From contig OY725488.1 in NCBI GenBank assembly GCA_963281255.1, positions 3,168,285 to 3,232,284 on the forward strand: DNA of 64,000 nucleotides, in the 5' to 3' direction. This document shows positions 1-11,179 of the stretch, piece after piece; the stretch's first letter is position 1, and every line of letters starts with the position of its first letter. The position numbers were made by a program, and so were the translations under genes. The notes beneath the pieces were generated by a model that worked only from the letters and a program-made list of their open reading frames with translations, did not search any database and was not told where the DNA came from. Source of the DNA: Aphrocallistes beatrix (lineage: Eukaryota > Porifera > Hexactinellida > Sceptrulophora > Aphrocallistidae).

Positions 1-8
1 CGATTATA

Positions 9-1346
9 CTAGGGCGTTCAATAAGTCTTGCGGGTCATGGTATATTTCGCAAACTATAATAGTAAACAAATCAGTTTTTATCTATAAGACAACCTTATAT
101 CTTAGCTTGATTTACTGAAAATCTTAGCTAGATTGAATGAAAATTACAAATTTCTGATCAATTTATTCACACATCATTTCAACATACTGGTAAAATTATG
201 GCTTCCAAGGATGACAATTTTAATCTGAAACGGAGAGCTTACATTGAGTTTCGCACAAAACTCCGCGTCCAGCCGGTACTCATCTACAACGAGTTGCAGG
301 AGGTATTGTGCATGGACTGCCCTTCCAGATCAACGGTCGAGCGATGGGCTGCACGATTTCAGTCTGGAAATACAGACGTGTCAGATCTACCTCGATCTGG
401 GAGACCGGTGTCCGTCAGCACCCCAGAGAATGTTGCTCTATTCGAGAGCAAAGTCAGGGAAGATAAGTGTTTAACAATCGAGCAGTTAGAGCAGGGTATG
501 GAGATTTCATCGGGGGCCATTCATTCCATTCTGACTACTCAGCTTGGTTTCCGATCCATTTGCGGTAAGTGGGTCCCAAATAACCTCGGCGATCAACAAA
601 AGCTCGCACGTGTAAAGACTGCCAAGAAACTCCTGGAAACCTATGACGGTTGTGATCCTAGACGCCTAGCTGAAGTTATAACCGGGGATGAGACTTGGGT
701 CTATTATTCAACCCCTTACAGCAAGTATAAAATGCGATCATGGGTGAGAGGGGACGAAAGACCGGCCCAAATTCCTAGGCCCGACTTCAGAAAACCGAAG
801 GTCATGTACTACACGATCTTCTTCAATAGTAGTGGAATAGTCTTGCAAATACCTTCTGAAAGTGGTAAAACAGTAAACGCAACGTTTTTTACAGAGAAAG
901 TACTTCCAAACCTAATAAAAAACGTGGAAGAGCTCCGTCCCAAGGCTAAAATGAGGGGAATAAAATTATTGATAGATAATGCTAGCTCCCATACAACCAA
1001 GCTCACTAAAAATTTCTTGGAATCAGAGGGGTTAGATTTACTTCCCCACCCACACTACTCACCAGACCTAGCTCCCTGTGATTTTTGGCTATTCCCCAAG
1101 CTCAAAATCTACCTTCAAGGCAGGGAATTTTAGTCGAAACAAACCCTCGGGTCGGCCCTGTACCAGTTCTTCAAATCCATCCCCAAAGAAGAGTACAGAA
1201 ATGCATTCATAAAGTGGGTGGAAAGATCGAAACGCTGTGTAGAAGTAGGAGGGGGGTATTTCGAATAAATAATACATTGAGACATATTCTATGACATTTA
1301 TTTATTATTTTATGGTATGACCCGCAAGACTTTTTGAATGCCCTAG
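9..1346 (+). mobile_element. mariner transposon, full length
   Basis: A complete Tc1/mariner-superfamily DNA element. Its left end CTAGGGCGTTCAATAAGTCT at 9 is matched in reverse complement by the right end finishing at 1346, with about 30 bp of imperfect terminal inverted repeat. It is flanked by TA at 7-8 and 1347-1348, the target duplication typical of this superfamily. The length of 1338 bp is normal for mariner. The element is well preserved except for one stop in the transposase, which suggests a recent insertion. Confidence 0.93.
198..1268 (+). pseudogene. mariner transposase (DD34D) with one premature TAG
   Basis: Encodes a cut-and-paste transposase that binds its own TIRs and moves the element through a DDD catalytic site. 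The first 311 codons (198-1133) carry the N-terminal helix-turn-helix region with SGRP-type linker, a WVP-type motif (KWVPNNL, where the usual His is Asn), the first Asp in GDETWVYY, the second in LLIDNASSH, and the third in YSPDLAPCDFWLFP. There are 34 residues between the last two Asp, the mariner DD34D spacing. An in-frame TAG at 1131-1133 stops it. The same frame then stays open for 44 more codons to TAA at 1266-1268, giving a normal mariner C-terminus. One nonsense change therefore separates this copy from a roughly 356-residue reading frame. The truncated product keeps all three catalytic residues but lacks the tail, so activity is unlikely though not excluded. Confidence 0.9.
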
Positions 1347-1384
1347 TAGCAGTAGGGTAGAAGTATTTAGAGTGCTATCTCCTA

Positions 1385-1548
1385 TATAATTATCAATGGT
1401 GACCACTGGCGCCTCCGGCGGACACAAAGTGTCCGCCAGCAGATGAGCGCAAGCAAACGACGCGCGCTTGTATATATATATATATATATCCTTACTATTA
1501 AAACTTGATTAATGTATCTATCTATCTATCTATATATATATATATATA
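1385..1548 (+). repeat. Family A fragments (3' tail, then a 5' start)
   Basis: 1385-1470 is the GC-rich tail of the dispersed repeat called family A here, with the hairpin arms GGCGGACAC/GTGTCCGCC and a CGCGCTTGT end. It is followed by a TA run and, at about 1488, the head motif CCTTACTATTAAAACTTGAT with a (CTAT)n/(TA)n tract. At 1549 the sequence changes to CAGGGTGTCTCAAAAG, which resembles a Tc1/mariner terminal repeat. The following 190 bp to 1737 hold nothing else I recognise. Confidence 0.7.
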
Positions 1549-1737
1549 TACAGGGTGTCTCAAAAGTTTTTTCCGGTTTTATAATTAATCAAAATATTCC
1601 TTTTACATCAGTGCTTGCATTTAAACTCGCCCTTTTTTGAGAATATTTAACTTGAACGGTTATAATGTTTGAATGAAATACAATTCAATTGTATTTGTTA
1701 ACATCTTGTGATTTTCTTGACCTCACTTTATCATCAA

Positions 1738-2227
1738 CAAGCGCGCTTCCTTGCTTGCGCTCCGCGGCTGGCGGACACTTTGTGTCCGCCGGAGGCTCCC
1801 TTCGGTCACCTGGAGGTGACATTGGTTAATTAAACGGGATATATAATCTCTAAATATGTCCATCTTAGTTTTAAAATCGATATCACTCAAAAAAACACCA
1901 AATTTGTCCATTTTTAAAATTTTGATGAGTAATGATGACGTCATAGCAAAGTGATGAGTCATCATTTTTTAATGATAGTTGCATCATATGTGAGACGTGT
2001 TAATATACAGATTCTATTAAAATTTCAGCCTTCTATCTCCTGTAATGGCTGAGTTATGCCCGAATACCTGTGTTGCTTAACTTTTAAAAATGTGACAATG
2101 ACGTCATAATTCCATGATGTGTCGACATTTTGCTTTGAGCTCTGAACTTACTGGAGCCATAGCCAAAAGACTCCCACATGCCAAAAATCAGCTTTCTACC
2201 CCTGGCAGTTTCTTCAATCATTTCGTT

Positions 2228-2304
<77 letters not shown>

Positions 2305-2352
2305 AACAAACAAACAAACAAACAATAATCGAGTTTTAATAGTAAGAATATA
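1738..2352 (-). repeat. Family A repeat, full length
   Basis: A near complete family A copy on the minus strand. Its GC-rich tail is at 1738-1815, CRE-type palindromes (TGACGTCA) are at about 1935 and 2100, and the conserved 3' block (TTCTTCAATCA) lies near 2215. A roughly 70-bp (TA)n tract at 2229-2297 is followed by (ACAA)n and the head motif at 2328-2352. The short reading frames encoding poly-Tyr/Ile across the TA tract are not genes. Confidence 0.85.
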
Positions 2353-2363
2353 TAGTTTATATA

Positions 2364-3125
2364 ATGGATGTCCAAAATTCCAGAATTGGTAAGAGATTAC
2401 GTGCAATCGGTATGTTAGAATCTGGTATTAGCCAGAAACAGATTGCTCAGACCTTAAGGGTTACAGTTAAGACTGTTTGGAATTGGAAAACGAAGAGTCT
2501 ATCAGGCAAATCCATGGCGGACAAACCTCGGTCTGGGCGTCCAACACGGCTTTCTCGCGTTCCTAAATAATTATCAGAAAATCTCTAGAGGCAAACTTTA
2601 GCAATCTACGCGAAAACTTGCTTGACACCAGGGATTACAGAACTGGCAAAAAAAAGTTGTACGTATTTTTTTTGCCCACCGTTTACTTGCTACTTAATTT
2701 TTTCCTCCATTTTAGATTTAGTTTTACTCACTCACTACTTTTTTTTTACTTTCTACTTATTTTTTGACCGATATTTAGTTGGCGTGAGGAGAAAAAATTA
2801 TTGATTGTACAATATATGACAGAAACGAGGGTGCATCGAGGGATTTGCAGGAATATTTGAGTATTTCAGAAACATGTCCATTTCATCAGGGTGTCCGGGA
2901 AATTTACTTGCTACTTTTTTTTTGCTTTCAATCCAGAATATTTACTTACTACCTTTTATTTTTCTCCAAAAAAATAAAAAGGTAGTAAGTAGCAAGTAAA
3001 ATAAAAGTAGCAAGTAAATCCCTGCTTGACACGTTTCGAAAAATACACAGAGAGTTAGTAAAGACACTATACATCGCTATTTTGGAATACCATCGGAGCA
3101 AAGCCATACAAAAGACCTTCACATC
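2364..3125 (+). pseudogene. Tc1-like transposase fragment, interrupted
   Basis: The reading frame starting MDVQNSRIGKRLRAIGMLES is the N-terminal paired-type helix-turn-helix of a Tc1-family transposase, ending in the GRPR-like hook (PRSGRPTRLSR) at 2364-2570. It then reads into stops. About 90 bp of the same transposase resume after an inserted element (3033-3125, reading towards a KSYK/HP-type motif). The catalytic half is absent. The fragment lies between two copies of the family A head motif (2328-2352 and about 3134-3158), so it may have been carried inside a composite repeat. Confidence 0.65.
2629..3024. mobile_element. hAT-like MITE with 8-bp target duplication
   Basis: A 396-bp non-coding insertion with ends CAGGGATT and AATCCCTG in inverse orientation. 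It is flanked by exact 8-bp repeats CTTGACAC at 2621-2628 and 3025-3032. An 8-bp duplication and CAG...CTG ends are typical of hAT elements. Inside are many copies of GTAGCAAGTAAAT-like sequence in both orientations. It interrupts the Tc1 fragment, so it is the younger insertion. Confidence 0.85.
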
Positions 3126-3415
3126 CAAAATATAATCGAGTTTTAATAGTAAGGATATTAATCTTATAAATTAAAAAGCTAGGATTTGTTTGTTTGTCCG
3201 AATTGATTGAAGAATTGGCTAGTAGTAGAGATACGAGAATTGGCACATGGGTGTAAAATGATAAATCTACGATTAAGTTCGAAGATCAATGCGAGAATTT
3301 CATACTTCTGCAAATAACATGTAAAACAATTTTTCTCACCTTTTCTATACAATACTACGATGTATGGATTCACTCTCACAATAGAAATCATTGTACATCA
3401 CTATTGTAGGCTGAC
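3126..3415. repeat. Degenerate family A-like segment
   Basis: Begins with the inverted head motif (about 3134) and contains ATTGATTGAAGAATTGGC near 3203, a diverged form of the family A block. The rest is AT-rich with no gene signal. Confidence 0.4.
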
Positions 3416-3958
3416 ATCCTTACTATTAAAACTCGATTATTGTTTGTGTATATATATATATATCTGTACGAAATGATTGAAGAAACTGCCCGGCACAGAA
3501 AGCTGATTTTTGGCATGTGGGAGTCTTTTGGCTATGGCTCCAGTAAGTTCTGAGCTCAGACGAAAATGTGGACTCATCGTAGAATTATGACGTCATTGTC
3601 ACATTTTTAAAAGTTAAGCAACACAATTATTCGGGCATAACTCAGCCATTATAGGAGATAGAAGGCTGAAATTTTAATAGAATCTGTATACTAATACGTC
3701 TCACATATGATGGAACTATCATCAAAAAATGATGACTCATCATTCTGCTATGACGTCATCATTACTCATCAAATTTCTAAAAATTGACAAATTTGGTGTT
3801 TTTTCGAGTAATATCGATTTTAAAACTAAGATGGACATATTTGGAGATGATATATCCCGTTTAATTAACCAATGTCACATCCAGGCGACCGAAGGGAGCC
3901 TCCGGCGGACACAAAGTGTCCGCCAGCCGCGCAGCACAAGCAAGCGAAGCGAGCTTGT
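3416..3958 (+). repeat. Family A repeat, full length
   Basis: A complete plus-strand copy. It has the head motif at 3417, a TA run, the ATTGATTGAAGAAACTGCC block at about 3470, two TGACGTCA palindromes (about 3588 and 3752), an AP-1-like TGACTCA at about 3732, then the hairpin tail GGCGGACAC/GTGTCCGCC and the end GCGAGCTTGT. Confidence 0.88.
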
Positions 3959-4084
3959 TGTTATTAATACTTCAAAGCAATAACTTATATAGATGTCTCA
4001 AATATATTACAGTATATAGCAATAAAAAAGATTTTGCGTATATTTCACAACTTTATATACATATTTTAAGATCATTTGATTAAT

Positions 4085-4350
4085 TTTAAAATTTGCTAGA
4101 GACTAGCTTCCAAAGGTTGATATGAGGTTTTTAGGGCTGTAGATTTCGAATATTATATTTTCAGATCGATATGATAAAATATTTGTTTACTTTTGCTTAC
4201 AAAAGTTACATAAAGTAATCAAATCACAAAAATGGCTAGAGACTGGCTTCCAACGGTTAACATGGGGGTTTAATGGTGTAGAATTAGAATATTTTATTTC
4301 AGATCTATATGAGAAATTATTTGTTAATTTTTGTATACAATATTTTTATA
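4085..4350. repeat. Imperfect tandem duplication, about 135 bp unit
   Basis: GCTAGAGACTAGCTTCCAA (about 4096) and GCTAGAGACTGGCTTCCAA (about 4233) begin two diverged copies that stay alignable for over 100 bp. No coding content is seen in 3960-4384. Confidence 0.6.
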
Positions 4351-4384
4351 AAGTAAACAAATTCCGAAAATAGGATAGATTGCA

Positions 4385-5245
4385 TAAATCTAGGCTCCAG
4401 CAGGGAGACTCTGCGGACACTAAGTGTCCGCAAGCAGCACAGCGCAAGCAAGCGAAGTGCGCTTGTATATAAGTAATATGATTTGTTAAAATTAGTTCAA
4501 CCACAAATCATCTACAGTGGGATCATCGATCCATTTTGAAGAAAATTGATGTAGAAATAATGAAAATGATAATTATATAATTTGCGAAGCTATATAACAG
4601 CACAATCTAAACCAATTTCAGAATAAAATCACTTAGCTCGTTCAACCAATCCATGGCCAGAAATTATAGTTGGCGTCATTGCCTTAGTATATTAGAATGC
4701 TATGGTTTATATATACTACATATATCTATATATCTATATATTTTTATATATGTAGCGAATTGAAAATGTGACAATGACGTCATGATTCCATGATGAGTCG
4801 ACATTTTGCTCTGAGCTCAGAACTTACTGGAGCCATAGCCAAAAGACACCCACATGCCAAAAATTAGCTATCTGTGCCCGGCAGTTCAATCAATTCGTTA
4901 CAGATATATATATATATATGTAGTATATATAAATAAATAAATATACATTAATCGAGTTTTAATAGTAAGGATGTATATATTAATATATCCCAAATATGAT
5001 CAAACTATCATAAAAAAATGATTACTCATCACTCTGTTATTGCGTCATCATTACGCACCAAAAATTGAAAATTTAAAGATTTTCGTGATTTTCCATGTGA
5101 TATCGATTATAACAGTATGAAAGACGTATTCAGAGATATTATTTACCATATAATTAAATGTGAGCCTAGGTGCCGAAAGGGTACCTTCGGTGAGCACAAA
5201 GTGCCCACCAGCCGCGCAGTGCAAGTAAGCGAAGAACGCTTGTAT
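4385..5245. repeat. Cluster of family A pieces
   Basis: Three pieces. 4385-4466 (+) is the GC-rich tail. 4753-4970 (-) is a 5' half, with a CRE palindrome near 4778, the GAAGAAACTG-type block in reverse and the head motif at 4947-4970. 4984-5245 (+) is a diverged 3' half ending in a tail whose hairpin has changed to GAGCACAAAGTGCCC. Between the first two pieces, 4620-4710 carries the CATAGCATTCTA-type end motif of family B. A further TGACGTCA lies at about 5275. Confidence 0.75.
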
Positions 5246-5723
5246 TATGTAATTATAAATGACGTCGTTGGATGACGTCATATTTATGGTGTCATATACC
5301 CTTAAAATTAATTAAAAAATCCTGAAGAGAACACTGGCGCTAATTCATTCCCGATTATTGATCCGAGATAATTGGGGAAGCAATGGCCCCAAAGATTATA
5401 TGCTTGTGCCCATCCAAACAAAATGGAAAGTATGTATGTTTTGGTTTATTATCATTCACAAATATCAATCTGACTTTGGTTTAGATATTTAGGACGATAT
5501 AGTATATCGATCCTTTAAAATTTAAGGTTACAAGTATTGGTTAATGATCATGCTCTCAGTACTAGTAAGTATGCTCTCAGTCAAGGTATTATACAGCCTT
5601 CCAGAGATACGCCCTTAATCTAAAATTTCTAAATTTTCATACGCCTAAATCGCTATATGACATTATAATATTGGGTAAATTGGGTATTTTTCTGAATTTT
5701 TACGCTCCTAAACACTTTGCAGC
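5246..5723. other. Unassigned AT-rich spacer
   Basis: No convincing reading frame. It contains ATGCTCTCAGTA repeats near 5550-5580 that recur at 6800-6870 on the far side of the next element. Otherwise I see nothing. Confidence 0.4.
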
Positions 5724-5727
5724 TTAA

Positions 5728-6748
5728 GGGTGGTGTTTCCTTCCAGAACTAACTTTTAAAGTTTTCATTTTTTTCTCCTGAAATTTTTTGTGGAAACTAT
5801 TCTCGATGAGTTATCTGCAAAAATACACTTTTCGGAAGCTCAAGAAGCAAGGAAAGAATTTTTTTTTCTCAAATCACCTAATTTATAGAGGAGATTCAAG
5901 GAAACTTCAATGGCTTATGCCTCTTTTACTCAATTATTCTTGCACGAAATGGTTGAATAAAGAAAATAATAGGAATAGAATTTTCAATTTTAAACCAAAT
6001 AATTTTTTCTTTCAAATTTCGTTGCTACAATATTTAGAGGCAGATTTTCGTAAGGAATAATATTTTAACTTTTTTCTAAAGCAGAAAATCGAAAATCTGT
6101 CTCTATCATTTTGTTCTACATGACGAGATCTTCAAAATATGGCATATCAAATATTTTCACATCATGACACCTTAAAAAGTGTGAAAAAGTTGTCAGTTAT
6201 CACTGGGGACCCAAAAATGACCATGTCCGATAGTATCCGCCAAAATCCCATATCTATAACTTTATTTGAGTATGCTAGGTCGTTATTTTAATACCGAATT
6301 CGTGCTCAGCACTAAATTTCCAGCAATTTGATATATACATATATTGACCATATTTGGGAACATTTTTGGTTGCCTTTTCCTAGCAACGGTCAGGAATGTT
6401 GAAAAATTCCTGGCCGTTGCTATGCACGGGCAAACAAAAATGTTTCCAAATATGGTCAATATATATATCAAATTCCTGGAAATTTAGTTCTGAGCATTAA
6501 TTTAGCATTAAAAAGATGATCTGGCACTGTTAAAAGAAGTTATAGCTGTGGGACATTTCGCATTTAAAATGTGTCGTTTTTAGAGCGACACCTGGTGATA
6601 CTAGTGGCTCAAAGTGGCAAAATATTGGGGCTGGAGTTATAAAAATCGGAATTATTGTTTAGAACCCCTATAAGGATCTAAAAATACTAAAAAAGCAATT
6701 TGGGCACATTTTTAGTAAAAAACCAGTGTCCCATGGGAAACACCAACC
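5728..6748. mobile_element. Family D TTAA-target element, copy 3
   Basis: A non-coding element flanked by TTAA at 5724-5727 and 6749-6752. Its ends GGGTGGTGTTTCC and GGAAACACCAACC are inverted repeats of each other. It shares with other family D copies a central long palindrome (about 6280-6512) with arms containing TTCCAGCAATTTGATATAT and CTAGCAACGG.CAGGAAT. TTAA target sites are used by piggyBac and Kolobok transposases. No transposase is present, so this is non-autonomous. Confidence 0.7.
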
Positions 6749-6752
6749 TTAA

Positions 6753-7159
6753 AATCATACGCCTAAAGGAGCGTCTCGCGCTCCTAGATAATTCCTTGCT
6801 CTCAGTAGATAATGAACACACTCTCACTAGTAGTGAGCATGCTCTCAGTAGTAGTGAGCATGCTCTCAGTATTTTTTATTATAACGCGAGGGCGATTATT
6901 GTATTCCAAATGCAAAATAATCTCAGAGGTGTCGTACTTTTCATGGTGCCGCGCAATGTGGACACCACCTCAAATATTCCAGGGTCGCACCGAATAGTTT
7001 AACAGTACGATGCCTGATTATACCTATTTTTCGAGGGAAGGATAACATTCGAGTGTATAAGGTCATTTATATTTGCATTGAGATAAAATCTAATAATTAC
7101 CTTCTTTCCTCTCTTCCGACTTCCTTTACTAAAAATGTAAAAAAAAATTGAAAAATTGT
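6753..7159. other. Spacer with short CTCAGTAGTAGTGAGCATG repeats
   Basis: 6800-6870 has two to three copies of AGTAGTGAGCATGCTCTC. The open frame across it (6700-7002) begins inside the transposon end and shows no family resemblance, so I do not call a gene. Confidence 0.4.
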
Positions 7160-7436
7160 AGGTTTTTCAGCGCATTCATCAATTAGTTTCTTACTTATCT
7201 GATATTTTTTAATTATATAGACCTCAAAATTGTTTCGGCCCCTTTAAGGATTATAAAACAATAATTTAGTAAAAAGGGATTAAAATCCAATCAAAATAGC
7301 TCTATGAGGGACTTCATTTCTAAAATGCTCAGGAAATGGCCGCTGTGATATTAGAAATTGCATTGAAAATAGAATTCTGGTCATTTTTTTTAAAAAAAAT
7401 TTCAGATCCGACCATTAATTCGTAAGTTATCGTATA

Positions 7437-7913
7437 CACTGCCTGAACAAAAGTATTCGTACTGCCCATAATTCCCCATACAAATAGTTATAATACTGAT
7501 TTATTTAGCGAGTCAAGGTATTTAATTGGTAAGAGATACGAATAATTTAACTTCAAATTCGAATTCTTCAAATTCGAATTACTCACTTTTTAATCTTTCA
7601 ACTTGTTTACACTCCCATAAGGTTAAAATTTTTCAAACTGCGCCACCTCATACCACCAATGCCATCATATACAATAGTGATCACTCGCGACATGTGGCAT
7701 AGAAAAGCAAATGCTGAAAATACTTAATCTTGAAGAAGAGTAATTAAGTTGAAAACTTTTAAAGTGGGTAATTTGAATGTGGAGAATTCGAATTTGAAGT
7801 CAAATTAAGTGTATCTCTTACCAATTAAATACATTAACTCGCTAAATAAATCAGTATTATAACTATTTGTATGGGGAATTATGGGGTGTACGAATACTTT
7901 TGTCCAGGCAGTG
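7437..7913. mobile_element. Tc1/mariner-type MITE with long inverted arms
   Basis: Ends CACTGCCTGAACAAAAGTAT and ATACTTTTGTCCAGGCAGTG are inverted repeats that extend inward for about 140 bp. TA flanks both sides (7435-7436, 7914-7915). Length is 477 bp, non-coding. The sharp ends and TA duplication fit a Tc1/mariner-driven non-autonomous element. Confidence 0.85.
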
Positions 7914-8023
7914 TAGTATAAAGTTCTGACATTATACTTCTCTATCGAAAGAGGTCGATATCAAATCTTAAAAACTATTGAAGATACTACATAGTATGTT
8001 ATAATCTTAAATGAAAGCATATA

Positions 8024-8456
8024 CAGTCGAACTTGCTATAATGGCTACTCTATATAACGGTTACCAGTCTATAGCGGTCACCAATGAACAGTCCCGTCCG
8101 AAATTCCATAATATTGAACCTGTGTATAGCGGTCACCTGCTCAACGCGGCCAGCGGCCACCCTTTTGTAGTCCCTTACTGACCCTAAAACTGTGTATAAC
8201 GGCCATCACCTGTCTATAACGGCCACTACTTGTCTATGACGATAATCACCTTTTCACCTTTTTATGTGTTTATTACAGGACATGTTACGAACGATAAATA
8301 AGTTTCATGTAATTAATTGAAGTAATGGAACTACATGTAGTAATTATGTTTCATTCTAGATAGGGTTAAGACAATCACCTGTATATAATGGTCACCTGTG
8401 TATAACGGCCAATTTTGTCCAGTCCCTTGGTTGGCCGTATTATACAGGTTCCATTG
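8024..8456. mobile_element. pogo/Tigger-type MITE
   Basis: Left end CAGTCGAACTTGCTATAATG and right end ATTATACAGGTTCCATTG form imperfect TIRs. TA flanks lie at 8022-8023 and 8457-8458. The interior repeats TATAACGGCCAC-type words many times. Ends starting CAGTCGA/CAGTGGA with TA duplication are usual for pogo/Tigger elements. Non-coding, 433 bp. Confidence 0.75.
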
Positions 8457-8735
8457 TATATGATAATATATAGGTTTCTCAAACGTCTCTTTGTCGAAAA
8501 ATAAATATTTTTCGACTTATCATTGATTCATTGTAATGCAAATTAAATGGAGAACTTTGACTATATAAAAAAATGGCGAATATAGTAATGGAATATGTAC
8601 CCAAATGCAGCCATTAGACTAAAAAATCAAAGCAATTGTCACTAACAATGTGTATAGAAAAATTGGAGCACTTTTCATTATTATTTTGGAATTTCTGGCC
8701 TTTTACCTCCCAGATTCGGTCGAAGCCCATCCATA

Positions 8736-9115
8736 GCCTACTGTATATAAGGCCTCACAGTAACTTGCGGATTTGGGACTTAGGATGCGGTAGATGGTTG
8801 GATTAATACATGAGTTGCCTTAAATCATTAACCAATCACAATAGAGCTTAGGAATGTATTACAAGCATATATAAATATGGTGTCAAAGAACCAATATATA
8901 TTGTTAAAATTAACATTAGTCACCATATGATTGCGCAATAAGTTATATTTCTGACAAATTTTTAGCGATTTTCAGAGGCAATTTAAGGGCACTTCTAAGT
9001 GTTTTTATTTTAAAGTTTTCGCATAGAAGTGAGAAGTGAATAGGTTAAGGCATAGCATTCTATATACTAAGGCAATGGCACTCATCAGAAAATTGGTACC
9101 ATGGATTGGTTAAAT
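8736..9115 (+). repeat. Family B repeat, internally deleted copy
   Basis: Starts TAGCCTACTGTATATAAGGC, passes TTGCGCAATAAG near 8932, and ends with CATAGCATTCTATATACTAA GGCAATGGC at about 9050-9085. It matches other copies at 12.06-14.57, 34.3-35.1, 35.8-36.4 and 52.4 kb, but lacks their central palindrome. No coding capacity. Confidence 0.7.
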
Positions 9116-9689
9116 ACTTCCTATAATCGCTAATTAGATAACTGTTATCATCAACTATATAATTATCTCATATTGTGAGTTCATGGTTGTTTAAATATTC
9201 ATTTTGAAAATATTATGTAACCACAATATTTATATTTACTTCACATACAACACTAGTGTATTACAATAATGTATTATTTTGCTGCATATTATTTCTATTA
9301 CTCATTTATAATACCTCACTTGACACTAATTGCATAAATCATCATTTGGACGAGATGTCTTGTCTCGCGCCTGACTCGACTTCCAATTACAGAAGAGTAG
9401 AACACTTCATGAAGTTTTCAATTTCCCAAAGATGGTGCTCTTCGTGAAAATGGTATCGAGCCATTCCAAGACGTGTGAATACTACCAGAACAACAAGATC
9501 CAAAGGGTGAGTGATTTCTTAAGTAATGTAGTTAATTATTCTAGAATCATGACTATACATACTCAAGTTGGGTAGAAACAATTGACTGAATTTAAAAGAC
9601 TAAGAAAAAGTGTTGCCTTCCCCAAATTTATGCAATCCTCGTTACTACGTACAAAAACGTGGGCATAAGTACCTTTTTTAAATTCAGAT
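9116..9689. other. AT-rich spacer
   Basis: No gene or repeat that I recognise. The 63-codon frame at 9256-9447 shows no family motif. Confidence 0.35.
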
Positions 9690-11047
9690 CAGTCTGTTAC
9701 ATAATTATTCGGAATTCTAGCTTATAATGGATTTGACCATATTAGGAAATTTTGATCTCTCATACTCCAACATATTGCTTTTTTTAGTACTGTATAACCA
9801 AGTATTTACAAAATTAAGATTGAACTCGGAACTCTGTCATCCCTCAAAAATTTAATTGCTCTATATGAGAATATAGTGACGTCATTTCCGGTATTACTGC
9901 ATTAATTTAGCTTTTCTCATCTATATTCTACAATTTATCTATCTTAATACACTTTGAATTGACCCAACTCCTGAAGAGAGAGACTATTAAAACTTTGCTA
10001 GAACCCAATTGGCATGCACCAATAGAAATTTCTCAAATTGAGATGTAAGCTTGTCTACAATTTATAATGTTAGGTCAAGAATTGCGAAAGGAATCGATAT
10101 CTCACATTAAAAAGATGTTGGAAGGCCAAGTTCTCTAAGGAATGGAATTAAACACTCGAATAGCCAACAGATAAGGCAGAAACCGTATTTGTCGTTAAGA
10201 ACATTAGCCAGTAGAGGTCCCATTACAGTATATTGCTAGACAGTACGCCGGGCCTTGATAGATCTGAGTTATTCTAAGAGAGACCCGACAAAGAGGCCAA
10301 TGCTTAGCGATAACAATCGTTTGTATCGTATATAATGGGCGAAGAAATTCAAATACTCCAAGATATAATGGGCTGAGACAGTTTTTGCTGATGGGATGTC
10401 GGTATAGCTCTCCAGGGAACAAATTAAAATGTGGACAAAATCAGAATGAGAAAGATGTGTCCCCATGACTAAACATACACCAATGATTAACGTATAGGCG
10501 GCATTCTCTTCATTGGGGACTTCTCTCTTTGTATTTTCAATCAAAATATGGATAGTACCTTATTTCTAGACATCCTTCAAGGTCATCTACTTGCCCAGGC
10601 TTACGTTTTCCCTGAAAATTACTGGCAACTCGTAATAGATAACGATCCTAAAAATACCGCTATAAAGGTCAAGCATTGGCTGAGCTCAAAATGCCCAAAG
10701 TACTTCCGTGGCCTTCAAAAACCCTGATGTCAATCCTATTGTGAACCTTTTTGGTTGGTTAAAGCAGGAATTGCTTTAGCCAACCAAAAAAGTTAAAAGG
10801 TTCACAATTCCAGAGCTAAAGAATATGTTGGAGGCCACCTGGAGGAGGGCTAGATTCTGATTTTCTTAAGCCATACTGGTCATCAATGGCGCGCAGATGT
10901 CAAATGGTTAACAACTCAAATGTATTTTCTATATAATATTGAATTTTAGCAATGTAGATAATATCTATTAACTTAGAATGTTGACCATGAATAATATTGT
11001 AAGAAAATTTTGTCAAATATAATTCCGAATAATTATGTAACAGACTG
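9690..11047 (+). mobile_element. Tc1-like transposon, decayed
   Basis: Ends CAGTCTGTTACATAATTATT (9690) and its reverse complement ending at 11047 are near-perfect TIRs of about 27 bp, followed on the right by TA (11048-11049). The left flanking TA has mutated. The 1358-bp length fits a Tc1-family element, and the interior holds transposase remains on the plus strand. Confidence 0.85.
10140..10790 (+). pseudogene. Tc1-like transposase remnant
   Basis: The plus strand, read across several stops and at least one frame change, gives Tc1 transposase landmarks. A GGILFIGDFSL-type segment lies near 10500, and IDNDPKNTAIKVKHWL (second catalytic Asp) near 10630-10685. After a frame change, NPDVNPIVNLFGWLKQEL near 10720-10775 corresponds to the SPDLNPIENLW region of the family. 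The N-terminal part is too decayed to read. The longer minus-strand frames at 10204-10544 are shadows. Not functional. Confidence 0.8.
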
Positions 11048-11059
11048 TAAGTGCAATTT

Positions 11060-11120
11060 AACTAAACGTACTCCAAATTAACATCGGAATTATATAAACG
11101 TGCTCCAAATTAACATCGGG
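11060..11120 (+). repeat. Short direct duplication
   Basis: CTCCAAATTAACATCGG occurs twice, at about 11069 and 11103, immediately before the long hairpin. Confidence 0.6.
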
Positions 11121-11179
11121 ACATTTCGCCTTTCCAACCTGACAAGCCTGCTGGTTGTCAGGTTGGAAAGGCGAAATGT
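11121..11179. repeat. Perfect 25-bp hairpin, 9-nt loop
   Basis: The arm starting ACATTTCGCCTTTCCAACCT (11121-11145) is exactly complementary to 11155-11179, around the loop GCCTGCTGG. The absence of mismatches in AT-rich decayed surroundings indicates recent origin, perhaps by fold-back during repair. Confidence 0.95.

Larger units (their letters stand above)
7160..8730. mobile_element. Diverged family C fragment carrying two nested MITEs
   Basis: Sequence before 7437, between 7914 and 8022, and after 8458 is collinear with the inside of family C copies at 25.5-26.2 kb and 55.1-55.7 kb. Shared landmarks include the ATAGCTCTATGAGGGA, GATCCGACCAT and AAAACTATTGAAGATA blocks. Two younger elements split it. 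Both intact family C ends are missing. Confidence 0.7.

Noticed and set aside
2084..2406. Overlapping frames rich in alternating Tyr and Ile on both strands
   Set aside because: They are translations of a (TA)n microsatellite inside family A.
5788..6060. 90-codon open frame inside family D copy 3
   Set aside because: Lies within a non-coding repeat; other copies lack the frame.
6700..7002. 100-codon open frame
   Set aside because: It starts within a TTAA element terminus and crosses short direct repeats; no conserved motif.
10204..10544. Two overlapping minus-strand frames
   Set aside because: They are shadows opposite a decayed plus-strand Tc1 transposase.
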